Assembly: GCA_023264735.1 (NCBI GenBank)
Contig: JAHFVD010000026.1
Span: 28,033 to 92,032, forward strand
DNA from: Mycobacterium sp.
GTDB lineage: Bacteria; Actinomycetota; Actinomycetes; Mycobacteriales; Mycobacteriaceae
DNA length: 64,000 bases
Reading direction: 5' to 3'
Part shown: piece after piece, positions 16,614 through 25,944 of the stretch
Position numbering within the stretch: position 1 is the first letter of the stretch
How the letters are laid out: the number at the start of each line of letters is the position of its first letter
Made by a program: the position numbers and the translations under genes
Notes under the pieces: model-generated
The model's input: only the letters and a program-made list of their open reading frames with translations
What the model was told of the DNA's origin: nothing
Databases searched by the model: none

Positions 16614-17431
16614 AGTCGAAGCGGTTCCGGGGAAGTAACGGCCGAACAGCCTGATCGCGACGAACGGCCGTCGGCGGACCACTCGTTCGGGGTGCGGCGC
16701 ACCAAGAACATAATGGCGTTCTGGCAAATTTTCTTAGCGACGTATTACCGCTAGGACCCCGCCACCTTATTTTTGAGCCATAACGTCAATCACATGTTGC
16801 TCGACGTTCGCTGGCTTCAGTACCTCCTTAAGCGCCCCGCGCACAAGTAAGTCCCGCTACCCCGCGGCGACGGTCGGCCTGCCTTGCGCAGAGTCGGCCC
16901 GCGCCGGACGTTATCGTCTGACGACGCGCGCTCCCGCGAGCCTGTAGTTGTCGACACGGTTACTCGAACTTTTGCTCGATAACAACAGATTCGGCGAGTT
17001 CACGAACGTAGCTATGCCAGCCGTGCTGGATCGCGATTCTTGAAGTCCATGGATTTCCATGTGCACCAACCACTTGTCATCGGCGGTCAATCACATTCCC
17101 AGTGCGAAGAGGCGGCCTGGCTGGCCGCCGCGAGCCACTGATACCGAGCCTCACTCAGCATTTGTCCACGACCTCGATCGACGACAAGCGGCTCAGCGGT
17201 ACGCGAACGCGCTTGCCATCGGTGTCGAGAATTATTGCTCCCGAACCACTCTCGACGAGATCACCGCACGCCGACCTGCAGCTGCTGCCAGCCGCGTGCT
17301 GATGCCCGCAGCGGATGCCCCTCGTGGATGGGATAGCTCATCCCTTCAATCGCCACCCAGTAGAGCGTCTCCCGCATTTCTGTCGACAACGAGAACAACG
17401 CCGCTCTGACATCGGGCTCCAACAGCTGCCG
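16614..17431. other. Gene-poor decayed region
   Basis: No intact gene spans this stretch. On the minus strand short coding-like tails occur. One ends HGWHSYVRELAESVVIEQKFE with a stop at 16960-16962 and recalls the C-terminus of SRPBCC proteins. A second, in a different frame just upstream, reads TADDKWLVHMEIHG. A third ends VRVPLSRLSSIEVVDKC near 17160. A sigma-factor-like remnant follows. It looks like several genes in decay. Confidence 0.4.
17275..17413 (-). pseudogene. Remnant resembling sigma-70 region 4
   Basis: The minus-strand frame reads LSTEMRETLYWVAIEGMSYP and then loses similarity (HEGHPLRASARGWQQLQ). The pattern LP/ST-MRE-xLY-xxxEGMSY is what precedes the HTH of ECF sigma factors, but the HTH core is corrupted and no start, region 2 or stop context remains. 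It overlaps nothing intact. The assignment is by eye and tentative. Confidence 0.35.
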
Positions 17432-18075
17432 AAACACCTGACCTTCAGCGAGAACCCGGCGCTGCTGGGGCTGCCGACCATCCACTCCGGCTACTGGGAG
17501 CCGATGATGGCCGCGCGGAGACCGGCACGGTGGTCAACCTGCACATCGGCTCGTCGGGTACGTCGCCGTCGACGTCAGCAGACGCGCCGCCTGATGTGGC
17601 GGGTGTGCTGTTCTTCGCCTACGCCATCAGCGCGGCGGTCGACTGGCTGTACTCCGGCGTGTGTAGCCGTTACCCGGACTTGAAAATCTGCCTGTCTGAG
17701 GGCGGGATCGGCTGGGTGGCAGGGCTTCTGGACCGCCTGGACCACAGGCTGAGCTACCACGAGATGTACGGGACGTGGAAGTCGCTCGGCGAGACCCTGA
17801 CCCCGGCCGAGGTGTTCACCCGCAACTTCTGGTTCTGCGCGGTCGAGGACCAGTCATCGTTCATCCAGTACGAGCGGATCGGTGCCGACAACATCCTGCT
17901 CGAAGCCGACTACCCGCACTGCGATTCGACCTGGCCGCACACCCAGCGCACCATCCGCGAAGAGATCAGCGGACTGCCCGACGAGATCATCCGAAAAGTG
18001 ACCTGGGAGAACGCCTCACGGCTCTACCAGCATCCGGTTCCCGAAGCCGTCCAACAGAATCCGGACGCCTACTGA
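17432..18075 (+). pseudogene. Amidohydrolase (amidohydrolase-2 family), truncated and frameshifted
   Basis: The frame from 17432 reads LTFSENPALLGLPTIHSGYW, then is lost near 17511. The reading continues in another frame as TGTVVNLHIGSSG, through CLSEGGIGW, FWFCAVEDQSS and ADYPHCDSTWP, to a normal C-terminus at 18075. These are landmarks of mycobacterial TIM-barrel amidohydrolases, normally about 400 residues. The N-terminal half with the first metal-binding HxH is absent. It is therefore a 5'-deleted, frameshifted relic rather than an active enzyme. Confidence 0.75.
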
Positions 18076-19014
18076 TCACTGCCGGTCAAGCCACTCCGCG
18101 ATCGCGGCGCCAGCATCAGAAAAGAAGATGCGGTAGGGACGATCCGCGACGTAGCCGATATGCGGTGTGGCAATGACGTTGTCGAGGGTGCGCAAGGGAT
18201 GCCCGGCCGGAAGCGGCTCGGTGTCGAAGACGTCCAGCGCGGCCGCCCGGATGGTCTTGGCTTCCAGAGCCGCCACCAATGCGGCTTCGTCGATGAGAGG
18301 CCCGCGAGAGGTGTTGACCAGCAGCGCTGTTGGCTTCATCAACGCCAGTTCGGCCGCGCCGATCAGGCCGGTGGACCGCTCACTGAGCTTCATGTGAACG
18401 GTCAGCACATCAGAGCGGGCGAACAGCTCCTCCTTGCCGACGTGAGTCGCGCCGGCCTCGGCGGCCGCTTCCGGGGTCAGGTTCTGGCTCCACGCGATCA
18501 CCTGCATACCGAACGCCTCGCCGATGCGCGCGACGCGAGCACCGATGCGGCCCAGGCCCAGAACGCCCAGCACCCGGCCGGACAGTTCGCGTCCCACTGA
18601 AACCTGCCAGCCGCCGTCGCGGATCGAGACGCTCTCCGACACCAGATTTCGGGCCCCGGCCAGGATCAGCGCCCAGGTCAGCTCCACCGTCGATGCCACC
18701 GTGCCGCCGGTGGTCCCGACGTGGATACCATGCTCTTCGGCGGCCGCCATATCGATGGAGGCGTTGAACGGGCCGGTGGAGGCGATCATCTTCAGTCGCG
18801 GCAGTCGCTCGATGATGCTGCGCGGCAGCGGAGTTCGTTCTCGCATCACGAAGATCACGTCGAAGGGAGCCAGCCGCGCGACGAGTTCGTCGGGGTCGAA
18901 GATGTGGTCGTTGAACACCGTGATGTCGGCGCGATCGGACACCGCTGACCAGTCGGCCAGTTCGAGGGCAACGTTCTGGTAGTCGTCGAGGACAGCGACT
19001 TGCACCCGCGTCAC
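18076..19014 (-). CDS. D-2-hydroxyacid dehydrogenase family protein
   Basis: A 312-residue NAD-dependent enzyme. The Rossmann motif is VLGLGRIGARVARIGEAFGM (about residues 149-168). The catalytic set is visible as NTSRGPLIDE (Arg), DVFDTEPLP (Glu) and ATPHIGY (His). It should reduce a 2-keto acid or oxidise a D-2-hydroxyacid. The GTG start overlaps the stop of the upstream broken cysteine hydrolase (GTGA), so both belonged to one operon. Confidence 0.9.
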   Translation of the reverse strand: MTRVQVAVLDDYQNVALELADWSAVSDRADITVFNDHIFDPDELVARLAPFDVIFVMRERTPLPRSIIERLPRLKMIASTGPFNASIDMAAAEEHGIHVGTTGGTVASTVELTWALILAGARNLVSESVSIRDGGWQVSVGRELSGRVLGVLGLGRIGARVARIGEAFGMQVIAWSQNLTPEAAAEAGATHVGKEELFARSDVLTVHMKLSERSTGLIGAAELALMKPTALLVNTSRGPLIDEAALVAALEAKTIRAAALDVFDTEPLPAGHPLRTLDNVIATPHIGYVADRPYRIFFSDAGAAIAEWLDRQ

Positions 19015-19274
19015 GCGAGCTGCCCGATGAACTCGTCGGCGGTCATCGGCCGGGAAAACATCGGGTAGTCGTACTTCAGCGCGTTCTCGTGTTCCTCATG
19101 CATGACCGCCGCCCCGGCGCTGCGCACCGCGACCACGACATCGCGGGTATGCGCGAGCATGCCCGTCTTCGCCATCACCTCCGACACCGCCTCGTGCAGG
19201 ACGCCGCCGTCGGTGGTGAAGTCGTTCTGGTATTCGATCAACACCACGGCGGTGTTCTTGGGGTCAATGGTCAT
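19011..19274 (-). pseudogene. Cysteine hydrolase (isochorismatase family) with internal deletion
   Basis: The 87-residue frame joins an isochorismatase-like N-terminus (TAVVLIEYQNDF, first catalytic Asp present, up to RSAGAAVMH) directly to the usual family C-terminus (HENALKYDYPMFSRPMTADE). Members are about 190-230 residues. The middle, with the catalytic Lys and nucleophilic Cys, is missing without loss of frame. The product cannot be a normal hydrolase. Ends of the reading frame and the overlap with the downstream dehydrogenase are intact, so the deletion is probably recent. Confidence 0.75.
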
Positions 19275-19314
19275 GTCCGCAGGCTAATCCGATCACCACT
19301 AGAGTCAACGATCA

Positions 19315-20169
19315 GTGATCATGCTCAGCTACACCGCGTCAGCTGCGCTGCTTGCCGACGGCAGGCCGGCGTTGGTCGTCGGCGAGGTGATCGGAACGCT
19401 GCTGTTTCCTGCCGTCGGAGTCCTTCTGCTGGTCCTCGGTCTGCGCGAGCGGTCACAAACCCGCCGCGCCCAGCCGCGGGGCTATCCCGGGTATTCCCCT
19501 TACCCGCCGCCGGGCTACCCGCCGCCGGGCTACCCGCCGCCCAGCTACCCACCGCCCGGCTACCCACCGCACTACCCCGTCGGCTATCAGCCCGGCTACC
19601 CTCCCGTTCCCCCGCCGCGACCGACAGCCGGCCAGGGAAAGATCACCGCGGGCACGATCCTCATCGTCATCGGTCTCGTAGGCGCAGCCGTCCAGGTCGC
19701 AAACCTCGTCGGCGAACAGAAAGCAGCCGAAAACACTGCTCCCCCAGTAAAAGTCGGCCAGTGCATCACCGGTGAGGCGATGGCATCCGGGGTTATCGGC
19801 GCGCACGACGTCACCGCGTGCACGCAACCGGCCGGCGTCTTCGAGGTGGTCAGCACCGGTGGGCGGGATGCACCGTGTCCCGATGGCGGGCACGACGATA
19901 CCGACTTCGCCCGCTGGACCAACGAGGCGTCCACGGTGTGTCTCGTGCCCAACCTGCTGACCGATCACTGTTATGCGACGATCAAGCACCCGGTCGCCGA
20001 CCGTGCGCGCACCGACACGATCAAACCCGTTGCGTGCACCGACAGCTCAGCCGATTTCAAGGTGCTGCGGCGGTTCGAGAAGGCCGACTACGACCTGTGC
20101 CCCGTCGGCTCGCACCAACGCATATGGACTGCGCCGCCAAGGACCTACTGCACCGGTCCGCCCGCCTGA
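19315..20169 (+). CDS. Proline/tyrosine-rich membrane-anchored protein, LppU-like C-terminus
   Basis: A 284-residue protein. It has an N-terminal hydrophobic segment (about 20-42), a Pro/Gly/Tyr-rich linker (55-100) built from repeats of GYPPP, a second membrane segment (about 110-130), and a cysteine-rich extracytoplasmic domain with VGQCITGEA and the closing FKVLRR...YDLC...TYCTGPPA. The last part recalls mycobacterial LppU-type domains. The start is GTG 19315 or ATG 19321. Role unknown, probably at the cell envelope. Confidence 0.75.
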   Translation: MIMLSYTASAALLADGRPALVVGEVIGTLLFPAVGVLLLVLGLRERSQTRRAQPRGYPGYSPYPPPGYPPPGYPPPSYPPPGYPPHYPVGYQPGYPPVPPPRPTAGQGKITAGTILIVIGLVGAAVQVANLVGEQKAAENTAPPVKVGQCITGEAMASGVIGAHDVTACTQPAGVFEVVSTGGRDAPCPDGGHDDTDFARWTNEASTVCLVPNLLTDHCYATIKHPVADRARTDTIKPVACTDSSADFKVLRRFEKADYDLCPVGSHQRIWTAPPRTYCTGPPA

Positions 20170-20189
20170 TCCCCCACTTTGGCGCGCTT

Positions 20190-20510
20190 TCAGGCGCCCA
20201 GCGCACGGGAGCGCGCCGAAACCCCCGGCGTGTGCGCTCGACGCCGCAGATCGCGTTGTCCCCGCTCGGTAGCCGTCATCGCGCCCCATACACCGTAGGG
20301 CTCGGGCGTATTCAACGCGTGCTCGAGGCATCGAGATCGCACCGGGCAGCTGGCGCAGATTCCTTTGGCTTGTTGCTCCAGCCGCCGGCGATCACTTCGC
20401 GGATTGTCCTCGGGGAAGAACACATCGCCTGGATAACCAACACAGTTGCCCAACGCTTGCCATTCCCACTGCCAAACGGTCGGTTGCGGAAGGAGGCTAC
20501 GGGCTGGCAC
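20190..20510 (-). CDS. WhiB-family iron-sulfur regulator
   Basis: A protein of about 106 residues with the four cluster cysteines in the order GNC...GICASC...C (CxxCxxxxxC core CASCPVRSRC) and the family G/W motif PYGVWGAMT, then a basic tail RDLRRRAH. The N-terminus PTVWQWEWQALGNC is closest, as I recall, to WhiB3-type proteins. GTG 20510 is chosen because AGGA lies 8 bases before it. WhiB proteins sense redox or NO through a 4Fe-4S cluster and act with SigA. Confidence 0.88.
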   Translation of the reverse strand: MPARSLLPQPTVWQWEWQALGNCVGYPGDVFFPEDNPRSDRRRLEQQAKGICASCPVRSRCLEHALNTPEPYGVWGAMTATERGQRDLRRRAHTPGVSARSRALGA

Positions 20511-20610
20511 GCTCGCAATCCTGCGCCGGTACGGGCCGCGACCCGAGGTATTGGATCGGCGTGAATCTGAGCAGCGGAATACCTGGGCGTGCGACGGTGT
20601 TGCCGAGTCC

Positions 20611-21033
20611 GTGACTGAACATGCCGAGCTGAGCCCCACCGACTGGGTGCGCGAGCACACCGAACAGATTCTGAAGCAGGGCACCACCGACGGGGTCGAG
20701 GTCTTGGACCGACCGATCGTCCTGTTCACCACCACCGGAGCCAAGTCCGGCAAGAAGCGCTATGTGCCGTTGATGCGCGTCGAGGAGAACGGCCGCTACG
20801 CCATGGTCGCCTCTAAGGGCGGCGACCCGGCGCATCCGTCGTGGTACTTCAACGTCAAGAACAACCCGACCGTCACCGCTCAGGACGGTGACAAGGTGGT
20901 CACGCTGACCGCCCGCGAGGTGTCCGGCGACGAGCGCGCGCACTGGTGGGACTTGGCCGTCGAGGCATTCCCGCCGTACGCCGAATACCAGACCAAAACC
21001 GATCGGTTGATCCCGGTTTTCGTCTTGGAATAG
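20611..21033 (+). CDS. Ddn-like deazaflavin (F420)-dependent nitroreductase family protein
   Basis: The protein carries LTTGAKSGKKR-type sequence (FTTTGAKSGKKRYVPLM), ASKGGDPAHPSWYFNV, and the closing YQTKTDRLIPVFVLE, which are the landmarks of the Ddn/DUF385 family. Length from GTG 20611 is 140 residues, as usual. Family members bind F420H2 and reduce quinones or nitroimidazoles at the membrane. The frame is open upstream to 20446, across the divergent whiB start, which I regard as non-coding. Confidence 0.87.
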   Translation: MTEHAELSPTDWVREHTEQILKQGTTDGVEVLDRPIVLFTTTGAKSGKKRYVPLMRVEENGRYAMVASKGGDPAHPSWYFNVKNNPTVTAQDGDKVVTLTAREVSGDERAHWWDLAVEAFPPYAEYQTKTDRLIPVFVLE

Positions 21034-21049
21034 CACTAGCATTCCTCCC

Positions 21050-22498
21050 ATGTCGGGGGAGATTTCCCGCCAGGCGTTCGTGCGGCGAGCACTCGGCGGG
21101 CTGGCGGGCGCAGCCCTGCTGGGGTCCTGCCGATCGGTGACGCCGAAGGCGGTCTCAACCCCATCCCCACCGGACTGGAATGCACTGGGCAACCAGCTCG
21201 ACGGCCAGCTGGCCATGCCGTCGTCCGCGGACTACGCCGCCGCTAAAGGAGTCTTCAACTCCCGCTTCGCCGGCTCCACCCCGGCAGCGATCATCGCCGC
21301 GGCGTCGCTCGCCGATGTGCAGAAAGCCGTCGCGTTCGCCGCGACCAATCACATCGGGATCAGCGCCCGCAGCGGCGGTCACTCGTACATCGGTGCGTCC
21401 GCCCTCGACGCGACGTTGGTGATCGACCTGCATGGGCTCCCAGGCGGGATCGACCTCGACGCGGGACGCGATCTGGTGACGGTGTCACCCGCGACAGATC
21501 TGGACTCGGTGCAGACCCAACTCGCGGGGAGCGGGCGCTCGATCCCGTCGGGCAGCTGCCCAACAGTCGGTGTCGCGGGGCTGACGTTGGGCGGCGGACT
21601 CGGTTCGGACGCGCGACGCTGTGGCCTGACGTGTGACACCTTGGTCTCGGCATCGCTGGTATTGCCCACCGGTGCGGTCGTGACCGCATCCGCGGACGAT
21701 CACGACGATCTGTTCTGGGCGCTGCGCGGTGGCGGCGGTGGCAACATCGGGGTGGTGACGTCGCTGACGTTCCGCACGTTCCCGGCCGCCGACCGCGACG
21801 TCGTCACGATGACATTCCCAATGGAGTCAGCCGCTGCGGTGATCGTCGGCTGGCTCAGCTGGCTCAGCACCGCCGCCCGGGACATCTGGGGCATGGTCAA
21901 CATCACCGTCGGTGACGGACCTGGACGCTGCACACTCATCTTGGCGACACCGCCGGGCACCGGATCGTCTGTTGCGAGTGAAATGCTTGCCACGGTACGG
22001 ATTTCAGCGTCGTCGACCCGTACCCGCACGCTGAACCGCATCGACTTCGTGCACCACTTCGAAGGCGGCGACGCCGCACGGGTGCCGCGCGCGTTCGTCG
22101 CCGGTTCGGACATCGTCGGCGAGATGACCTCGGCTGCCGGAGATTCCATCGTTGCGGCGATGTCGGCGTGGCCGCAATCGGCAGGTTCGGCTACCGCAGT
22201 GGTCGAGTCGCTGTCGGGTGCGGTCGACGATATCGACCCGACGGACAGCGCCTTCCCGTGGCGGCGACAGGCGGCGTCTGTGCAGTGGTACACCGAGGCA
22301 CCCTCCAACGCAGCGAGCGGCTGGCTGACCGCCGCGCATCACACGTTGGCGTCGGCCTCGGTGGGCGGCTACATCAACTACCCCGAAACCGGCGATCCAC
22401 TGGCGCGGTATCTCGGTCCGAATCTGCAGCGGTTCATCACTATTCGCCAGAAATACGACCCGACCGGATTGATGCGGTCGGGCATCGGCGCACCTTAG
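21050..22498 (+). CDS. Exported FAD-binding oxidoreductase (berberine-bridge type)
   Basis: A 482-residue protein. The N-terminus SRQAFVRRALGGLAGAALLG followed by Cys suggests a twin-arginine or lipoprotein export signal. The FAD domain has RSGGHSYIG, with the His used for covalent flavin, and GSCPTVGVAGLTLGGG, with the Cys of bicovalent flavinylation. The C-terminus has NYPETGDPL and the BBE motif YDPTGLMR. It probably oxidises a sugar or an alcohol outside the membrane. ATG 21050 lies 16 bases after the Ddn gene. Confidence 0.87.
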   Translation: MSGEISRQAFVRRALGGLAGAALLGSCRSVTPKAVSTPSPPDWNALGNQLDGQLAMPSSADYAAAKGVFNSRFAGSTPAAIIAAASLADVQKAVAFAATNHIGISARSGGHSYIGASALDATLVIDLHGLPGGIDLDAGRDLVTVSPATDLDSVQTQLAGSGRSIPSGSCPTVGVAGLTLGGGLGSDARRCGLTCDTLVSASLVLPTGAVVTASADDHDDLFWALRGGGGGNIGVVTSLTFRTFPAADRDVVTMTFPMESAAAVIVGWLSWLSTAARDIWGMVNITVGDGPGRCTLILATPPGTGSSVASEMLATVRISASSTRTRTLNRIDFVHHFEGGDAARVPRAFVAGSDIVGEMTSAAGDSIVAAMSAWPQSAGSATAVVESLSGAVDDIDPTDSAFPWRRQAASVQWYTEAPSNAASGWLTAAHHTLASASVGGYINYPETGDPLARYLGPNLQRFITIRQKYDPTGLMRSGIGAP

Positions 22499-25011
22499 GC
22501 GGCCGGGCTTACCACGACGCTGACAGTGGTTGCGCCCTGGTCCGACGCGATGACCAGTTGGGCGGCGTTCGGCGCCGAGACGACATGTCCCCCAGTGACC
22601 GTCACCTGATAGCCGTTCGGATACTGCACCGCGGGCACTGAGATCGTGCTCAGCGACCCTTGATCGAAAGCGCCGGATCCGTCGACCTTCGCGGTGGAAT
22701 AGCTGAAGTCAAGCGTGCCGTTCTTGAACGACCACGCGCTCGGGGTGCCCGACACTATTTGCGGGTACGGCGAAGACAGGATCGCCAAATTACCGGCGTT
22801 CACGTTGGCGTCGATTGGCGGAAGCGTCGGGTCGTACACCAGCGCCTCCACGTCCGGCGATCCGGTGATGTCACCTTTACCGGTGTATGCCCACTCGGCC
22901 CAGCCCATCAGGTATCGGTCACCAGCCCGCATTTCCTGGGTGAGCACGAAAGCGTCGCTGGTCGCCCCCCACTCATTCATCACCGCGGGGATGTTGTGGC
23001 GCTTCGAGTAGTTGCGCGCCTCGACGGCCAGCGTGTCGGCGATCTTGGTGCACAACGCACCACCGATGGGGCCGCAGTAATTGTGGAACGCCAGAACAAC
23101 GTGGGGATCAGTGATGCTGCCCAGCAGCGCCACCGGTAGACCCAGCAGAGTGGGAACTTCGGTCACCGCGGGGTTCGGTGGTTCCAGGTAGAGCGGGGTG
23201 GTTGCGTCGACGGAACGAATGGCGGCGGCTACCTGGTCATACATGGGGGTCAGCTGCTGTACGGCGAAGAACGAGCCACCAAACAGCGCGACCGGATAAT
23301 TCGAGCCCGGGAACGGCTCGTTCATGATGTCGTAGCCGATGACGGCCGAGTTGCCATTGAAGTAATTCGCGATATGCTGCCAGACCAACGCGTAATTATC
23401 TTGCAGGCCAATGCCATTCGGCGAATCGGCATTGCCCCAGAAGGCATCCCAGGCATGGTTCATCGCGGCATTGACGTAGTAGTTGCCCGGGAAGCCGGCG
23501 TTCTGGTTGGGGCGGCCGCCACCATCGGATGCCCAATCGGGAGCGCCTTCACCGTAGAACTCACTGCTGTACAGGTCCTGGTGCATATCGATGATGGTGT
23601 AGATCCCATGGTCGGCCAACATGTCCACGGTCGCCTTGATCGAGTCGAGGTACGCGGTGTTGATCACTCCGGGCTGGGGTTCGACGCCAGCCCAGATCAC
23701 ACCTAGCCGCACAACGTTGAAACCGTTGTCCGCCAGGAACTGTGCGTCCTGTTCATCGAAGCCACTGAGCGACGGCTCATAGGGCGCCAGCTTGTACACC
23801 TCATTGACGCCGTGCACGATGACGACCTGTCCGTCGCTCGTGGTCAGCCAGGTGCCGGTATGCGATAGCGGCGGCAGCGATCCGCTGGGCGTTGTCGCTG
23901 CGGCCGAAGCGCCCGAATTGCCAACCGCACCATGGCTACCCAGCCAGCCTGCGGTACCGCCCGCGCCGCCGAGTGCCGGTAGCCCCGTGGCGGTACCACC
24001 GACACCGCTCTTGCCGGCATCGCCGCCGTCGCCGCCGCCGCCCAGGAACGCCGCGCCGTCGCCGCCGTTACCGCCTCGACCGCCATCGGAACCGTCGCCA
24101 CCGGCACCACCATGGCCGCCGATACCGAACACCAAACCGGTCCCGTCACCGCCGGCGCCACCGGCCCCGCCGACCGCACCCGCCGCGCCGGCGCCACCAC
24201 TACCGCCCGTGCCGCCGATGCCCATCAACGAACCGCCAGCACCGCCCGTACCGCCGGCAGCGCCAGCGCCGCCCGCGCCACCCCTACCGCCGTTGCCCAA
24301 GACTCCGGCCGCTCCACCATTGCCGCCGACAACTCCGTCCAGATCGCTGTCCCAGCCGGCACCGCCGTCACCGAGGAACCACCCACCGGCGCCACCGTTG
24401 CGGTGGTCTTGGGTGCCGGCCGCGCCATTGCCGATCACATACGAACCCGCCGCGGCATTGATGAAATCGTCTACCTGGCGGCCGATCTCGCTGACGATCC
24501 AGGCCTGCACCACCGCGTGCAGCGGGGCGTAGACCAACTGCTGGAACACGGCGGTCAGGTTGGGCGGCGCCGATATCTGCGCACTTGCCTGCGCCGTAGG
24601 TGTCGTGGCGCCGTTGGTCACCACGACGGCGGCAGCTCTCGGCGTCGACGCCAGGCCTCTCCCCCGGTTTCCGGGTTGCGGCGTTTGCAATGCCGCGAGC
24701 ATGGTCGAGACCGCTGCCTGGGCAGCGTTTACCGGGTCGCCAGGAGTGGCGGTCGCCGATGCTGTCGCGGGCAGCGCGGTCACCTTCTGCGCCGGGGTCG
24801 AGGGCTTGGGCTTCCGGTTGGCCGTGGCCTTCGGCGCTCGCGGGCCCGTTGAGCTTCCGGTGTGCCCACGGGCCGATGCGGCGGTTGAGTGACCTGCGCC
24901 AGAGTCGTCAGTGTCGGCCCACGCCACCGCATTTGCCGAAGCCAGAGCCGCGCCGATACCCAATGCGATGGCCAAACCACCGACCCGACCGATATGAGCG
25001 GACGCGTTCAT
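22495..25011 (-). CDS. PGRS-like Gly-rich protein fused to a GH5-type cellulase domain
   Basis: An 838-residue secreted protein. There is a signal peptide at residues 1-32 (ending AVAWA), a Pro/Ala/Thr-rich stretch to about 115, and a PE-PGRS-like linker domain. Gly-Gly-Ala/Asn repeats fill about 190-370 (GGAGGxGGxG). A glycoside hydrolase family 5 domain occupies about 385-740, with acid/base in YDIMNEPFPG and nucleophile in VMNEWGA. A beta-rich C-terminal domain follows. It should cut a beta-1,4-linked glucan or similar polymer outside the cell. There is no PE domain. It converges on the BBE oxidase, overlapping by 4 bp. Confidence 0.88.
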   Translation of the reverse strand: MNASAHIGRVGGLAIALGIGAALASANAVAWADTDDSGAGHSTAASARGHTGSSTGPRAPKATANRKPKPSTPAQKVTALPATASATATPGDPVNAAQAAVSTMLAALQTPQPGNRGRGLASTPRAAAVVVTNGATTPTAQASAQISAPPNLTAVFQQLVYAPLHAVVQAWIVSEIGRQVDDFINAAAGSYVIGNGAAGTQDHRNGGAGGWFLGDGGAGWDSDLDGVVGGNGGAAGVLGNGGRGGAGGAGAAGGTGGAGGSLMGIGGTGGSGGAGAAGAVGGAGGAGGDGTGLVFGIGGHGGAGGDGSDGGRGGNGGDGAAFLGGGGDGGDAGKSGVGGTATGLPALGGAGGTAGWLGSHGAVGNSGASAAATTPSGSLPPLSHTGTWLTTSDGQVVIVHGVNEVYKLAPYEPSLSGFDEQDAQFLADNGFNVVRLGVIWAGVEPQPGVINTAYLDSIKATVDMLADHGIYTIIDMHQDLYSSEFYGEGAPDWASDGGGRPNQNAGFPGNYYVNAAMNHAWDAFWGNADSPNGIGLQDNYALVWQHIANYFNGNSAVIGYDIMNEPFPGSNYPVALFGGSFFAVQQLTPMYDQVAAAIRSVDATTPLYLEPPNPAVTEVPTLLGLPVALLGSITDPHVVLAFHNYCGPIGGALCTKIADTLAVEARNYSKRHNIPAVMNEWGATSDAFVLTQEMRAGDRYLMGWAEWAYTGKGDITGSPDVEALVYDPTLPPIDANVNAGNLAILSSPYPQIVSGTPSAWSFKNGTLDFSYSTAKVDGSGAFDQGSLSTISVPAVQYPNGYQVTVTGGHVVSAPNAAQLVIASDQGATTVSVVVSPAA

Positions 25012-25123
25012 ACATCTGTGTATACGGGACCCGACCCAGCGGCGGGGTCAATTTGCCGAGGTCAGCCGCGGGCCTGATCCGAAGGTCCGTCCCAGTTGCC
25101 ACCGAAGCGTCGAGGCACCACGC

Positions 25124-25558
25124 TCACGCGTGCGGCCACATCGCTAGATAGGCGACGAGGGCAACAGCTACGGCAAGAATGACGCCGAAAACGACGTACT
25201 CTATCGGCCGCTGTGCGAACAAGTATTGGTCCGAGACCGTACGTTTCACATGCCGCAACCTTCTACGGATCCGACGAGCTTTGAGCTGGATCCCGGCGGT
25301 GAAGACCAGGGTGAGCGGATTGGCCAGGATGGGCGTGATGAACGTGTTGAACGCGACCAGAGGATCAAGGCCGAGGACACCTGGCGCGGCATTCGCCTGC
25401 AGGAGGGCCTGCGTGACAGCACCGGCCCCGGAATCGCCGATCAACGATGTGGTGGGCACGCTGTTACTGAGCAGCGCCGGCGAGCATGCCGGCGCGGCCG
25501 ACGCGGTAGCGGCGCCGAATACGCCAGATACCCCGGCCGTCAACGCGGCACCGATCAT
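25124..25558 (-). CDS. Exported protein with C-terminal membrane anchor
   Basis: A 144-residue protein with a signal sequence (residues 1-22, ending ATASAA), a short secreted region with one pair of possible cysteines, a basic stretch RRIRRRLRHVKR (about 96-107) and a final hydrophobic helix (about 121-141). The family is not recognised. It may sit in the membrane with its middle outside or in the periplasm. Confidence 0.6.
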   Translation of the reverse strand: MIGAALTAGVSGVFGAATASAAPACSPALLSNSVPTTSLIGDSGAGAVTQALLQANAAPGVLGLDPLVAFNTFITPILANPLTLVFTAGIQLKARRIRRRLRHVKRTVSDQYLFAQRPIEYVVFGVILAVAVALVAYLAMWPHA

Positions 25559-25734
25559 GGCACCACCGCCTTCTCGTGGCGTCCCGATGCAGCACTAATC
25601 GCACCGGACCGCGGTCGACAGGAAGTGGAGCCGAGGGCCCACCCAAAGACCCGGTGAAGGCGCCCTACGCTCAGCTTCACAGACCAGCCAGTGGTGCCCA
25701 GGAGTGGTTTACGCAGAGCCGGAGGGAAATCGAC

Positions 25735-25944
25735 GTGGTGTCGATGAAATTGTTCCAGCAAGGCGATGTGTACATCGACTACCCATTTGAAGACGCGAAG
25801 TTCCGCTATGAGCACGCCACGAGCAGGGTTTTTTGTCGCTTCAGCAATCGTGAAGAGGTCGTGGTGGGCTATACCGACGGCCTGTTTCGCGATGCGATGC
25901 GTTCAGGCACGCAAATCGACCGTGAGCAGTACTTCGGCGACTGA
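25735..25944 (+). CDS. Small hypothetical protein
   Basis: About 69 residues from GTG 25735, which has GGAGGG 8 bases upstream; GTG 25738 and ATG 25744 are alternatives. The sequence reads FQQGDVYIDYPFEDAKFRYE, then SNREEVVVGYTDGLFRDAM. It is soluble, acidic and without signal. I do not recognise the family, but codon use and the ribosome site support a real gene. Confidence 0.6.
   Translation: MVSMKLFQQGDVYIDYPFEDAKFRYEHATSRVFCRFSNREEVVVGYTDGLFRDAMRSGTQIDREQYFGD

Noticed and set aside
24000-24400. CRISPR-like or satellite repeat
   Set aside because: The repetition reflects degenerate Gly-Gly-Ala codons, not exact repeats with unique spacers.
22700-24900. Long plus-strand frames full of Pro or Arg opposite the PGRS region
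   Set aside because: They are antisense shadows of Gly-rich codons (GGC/GCC) in the minus-strand PGRS-GH5 gene.
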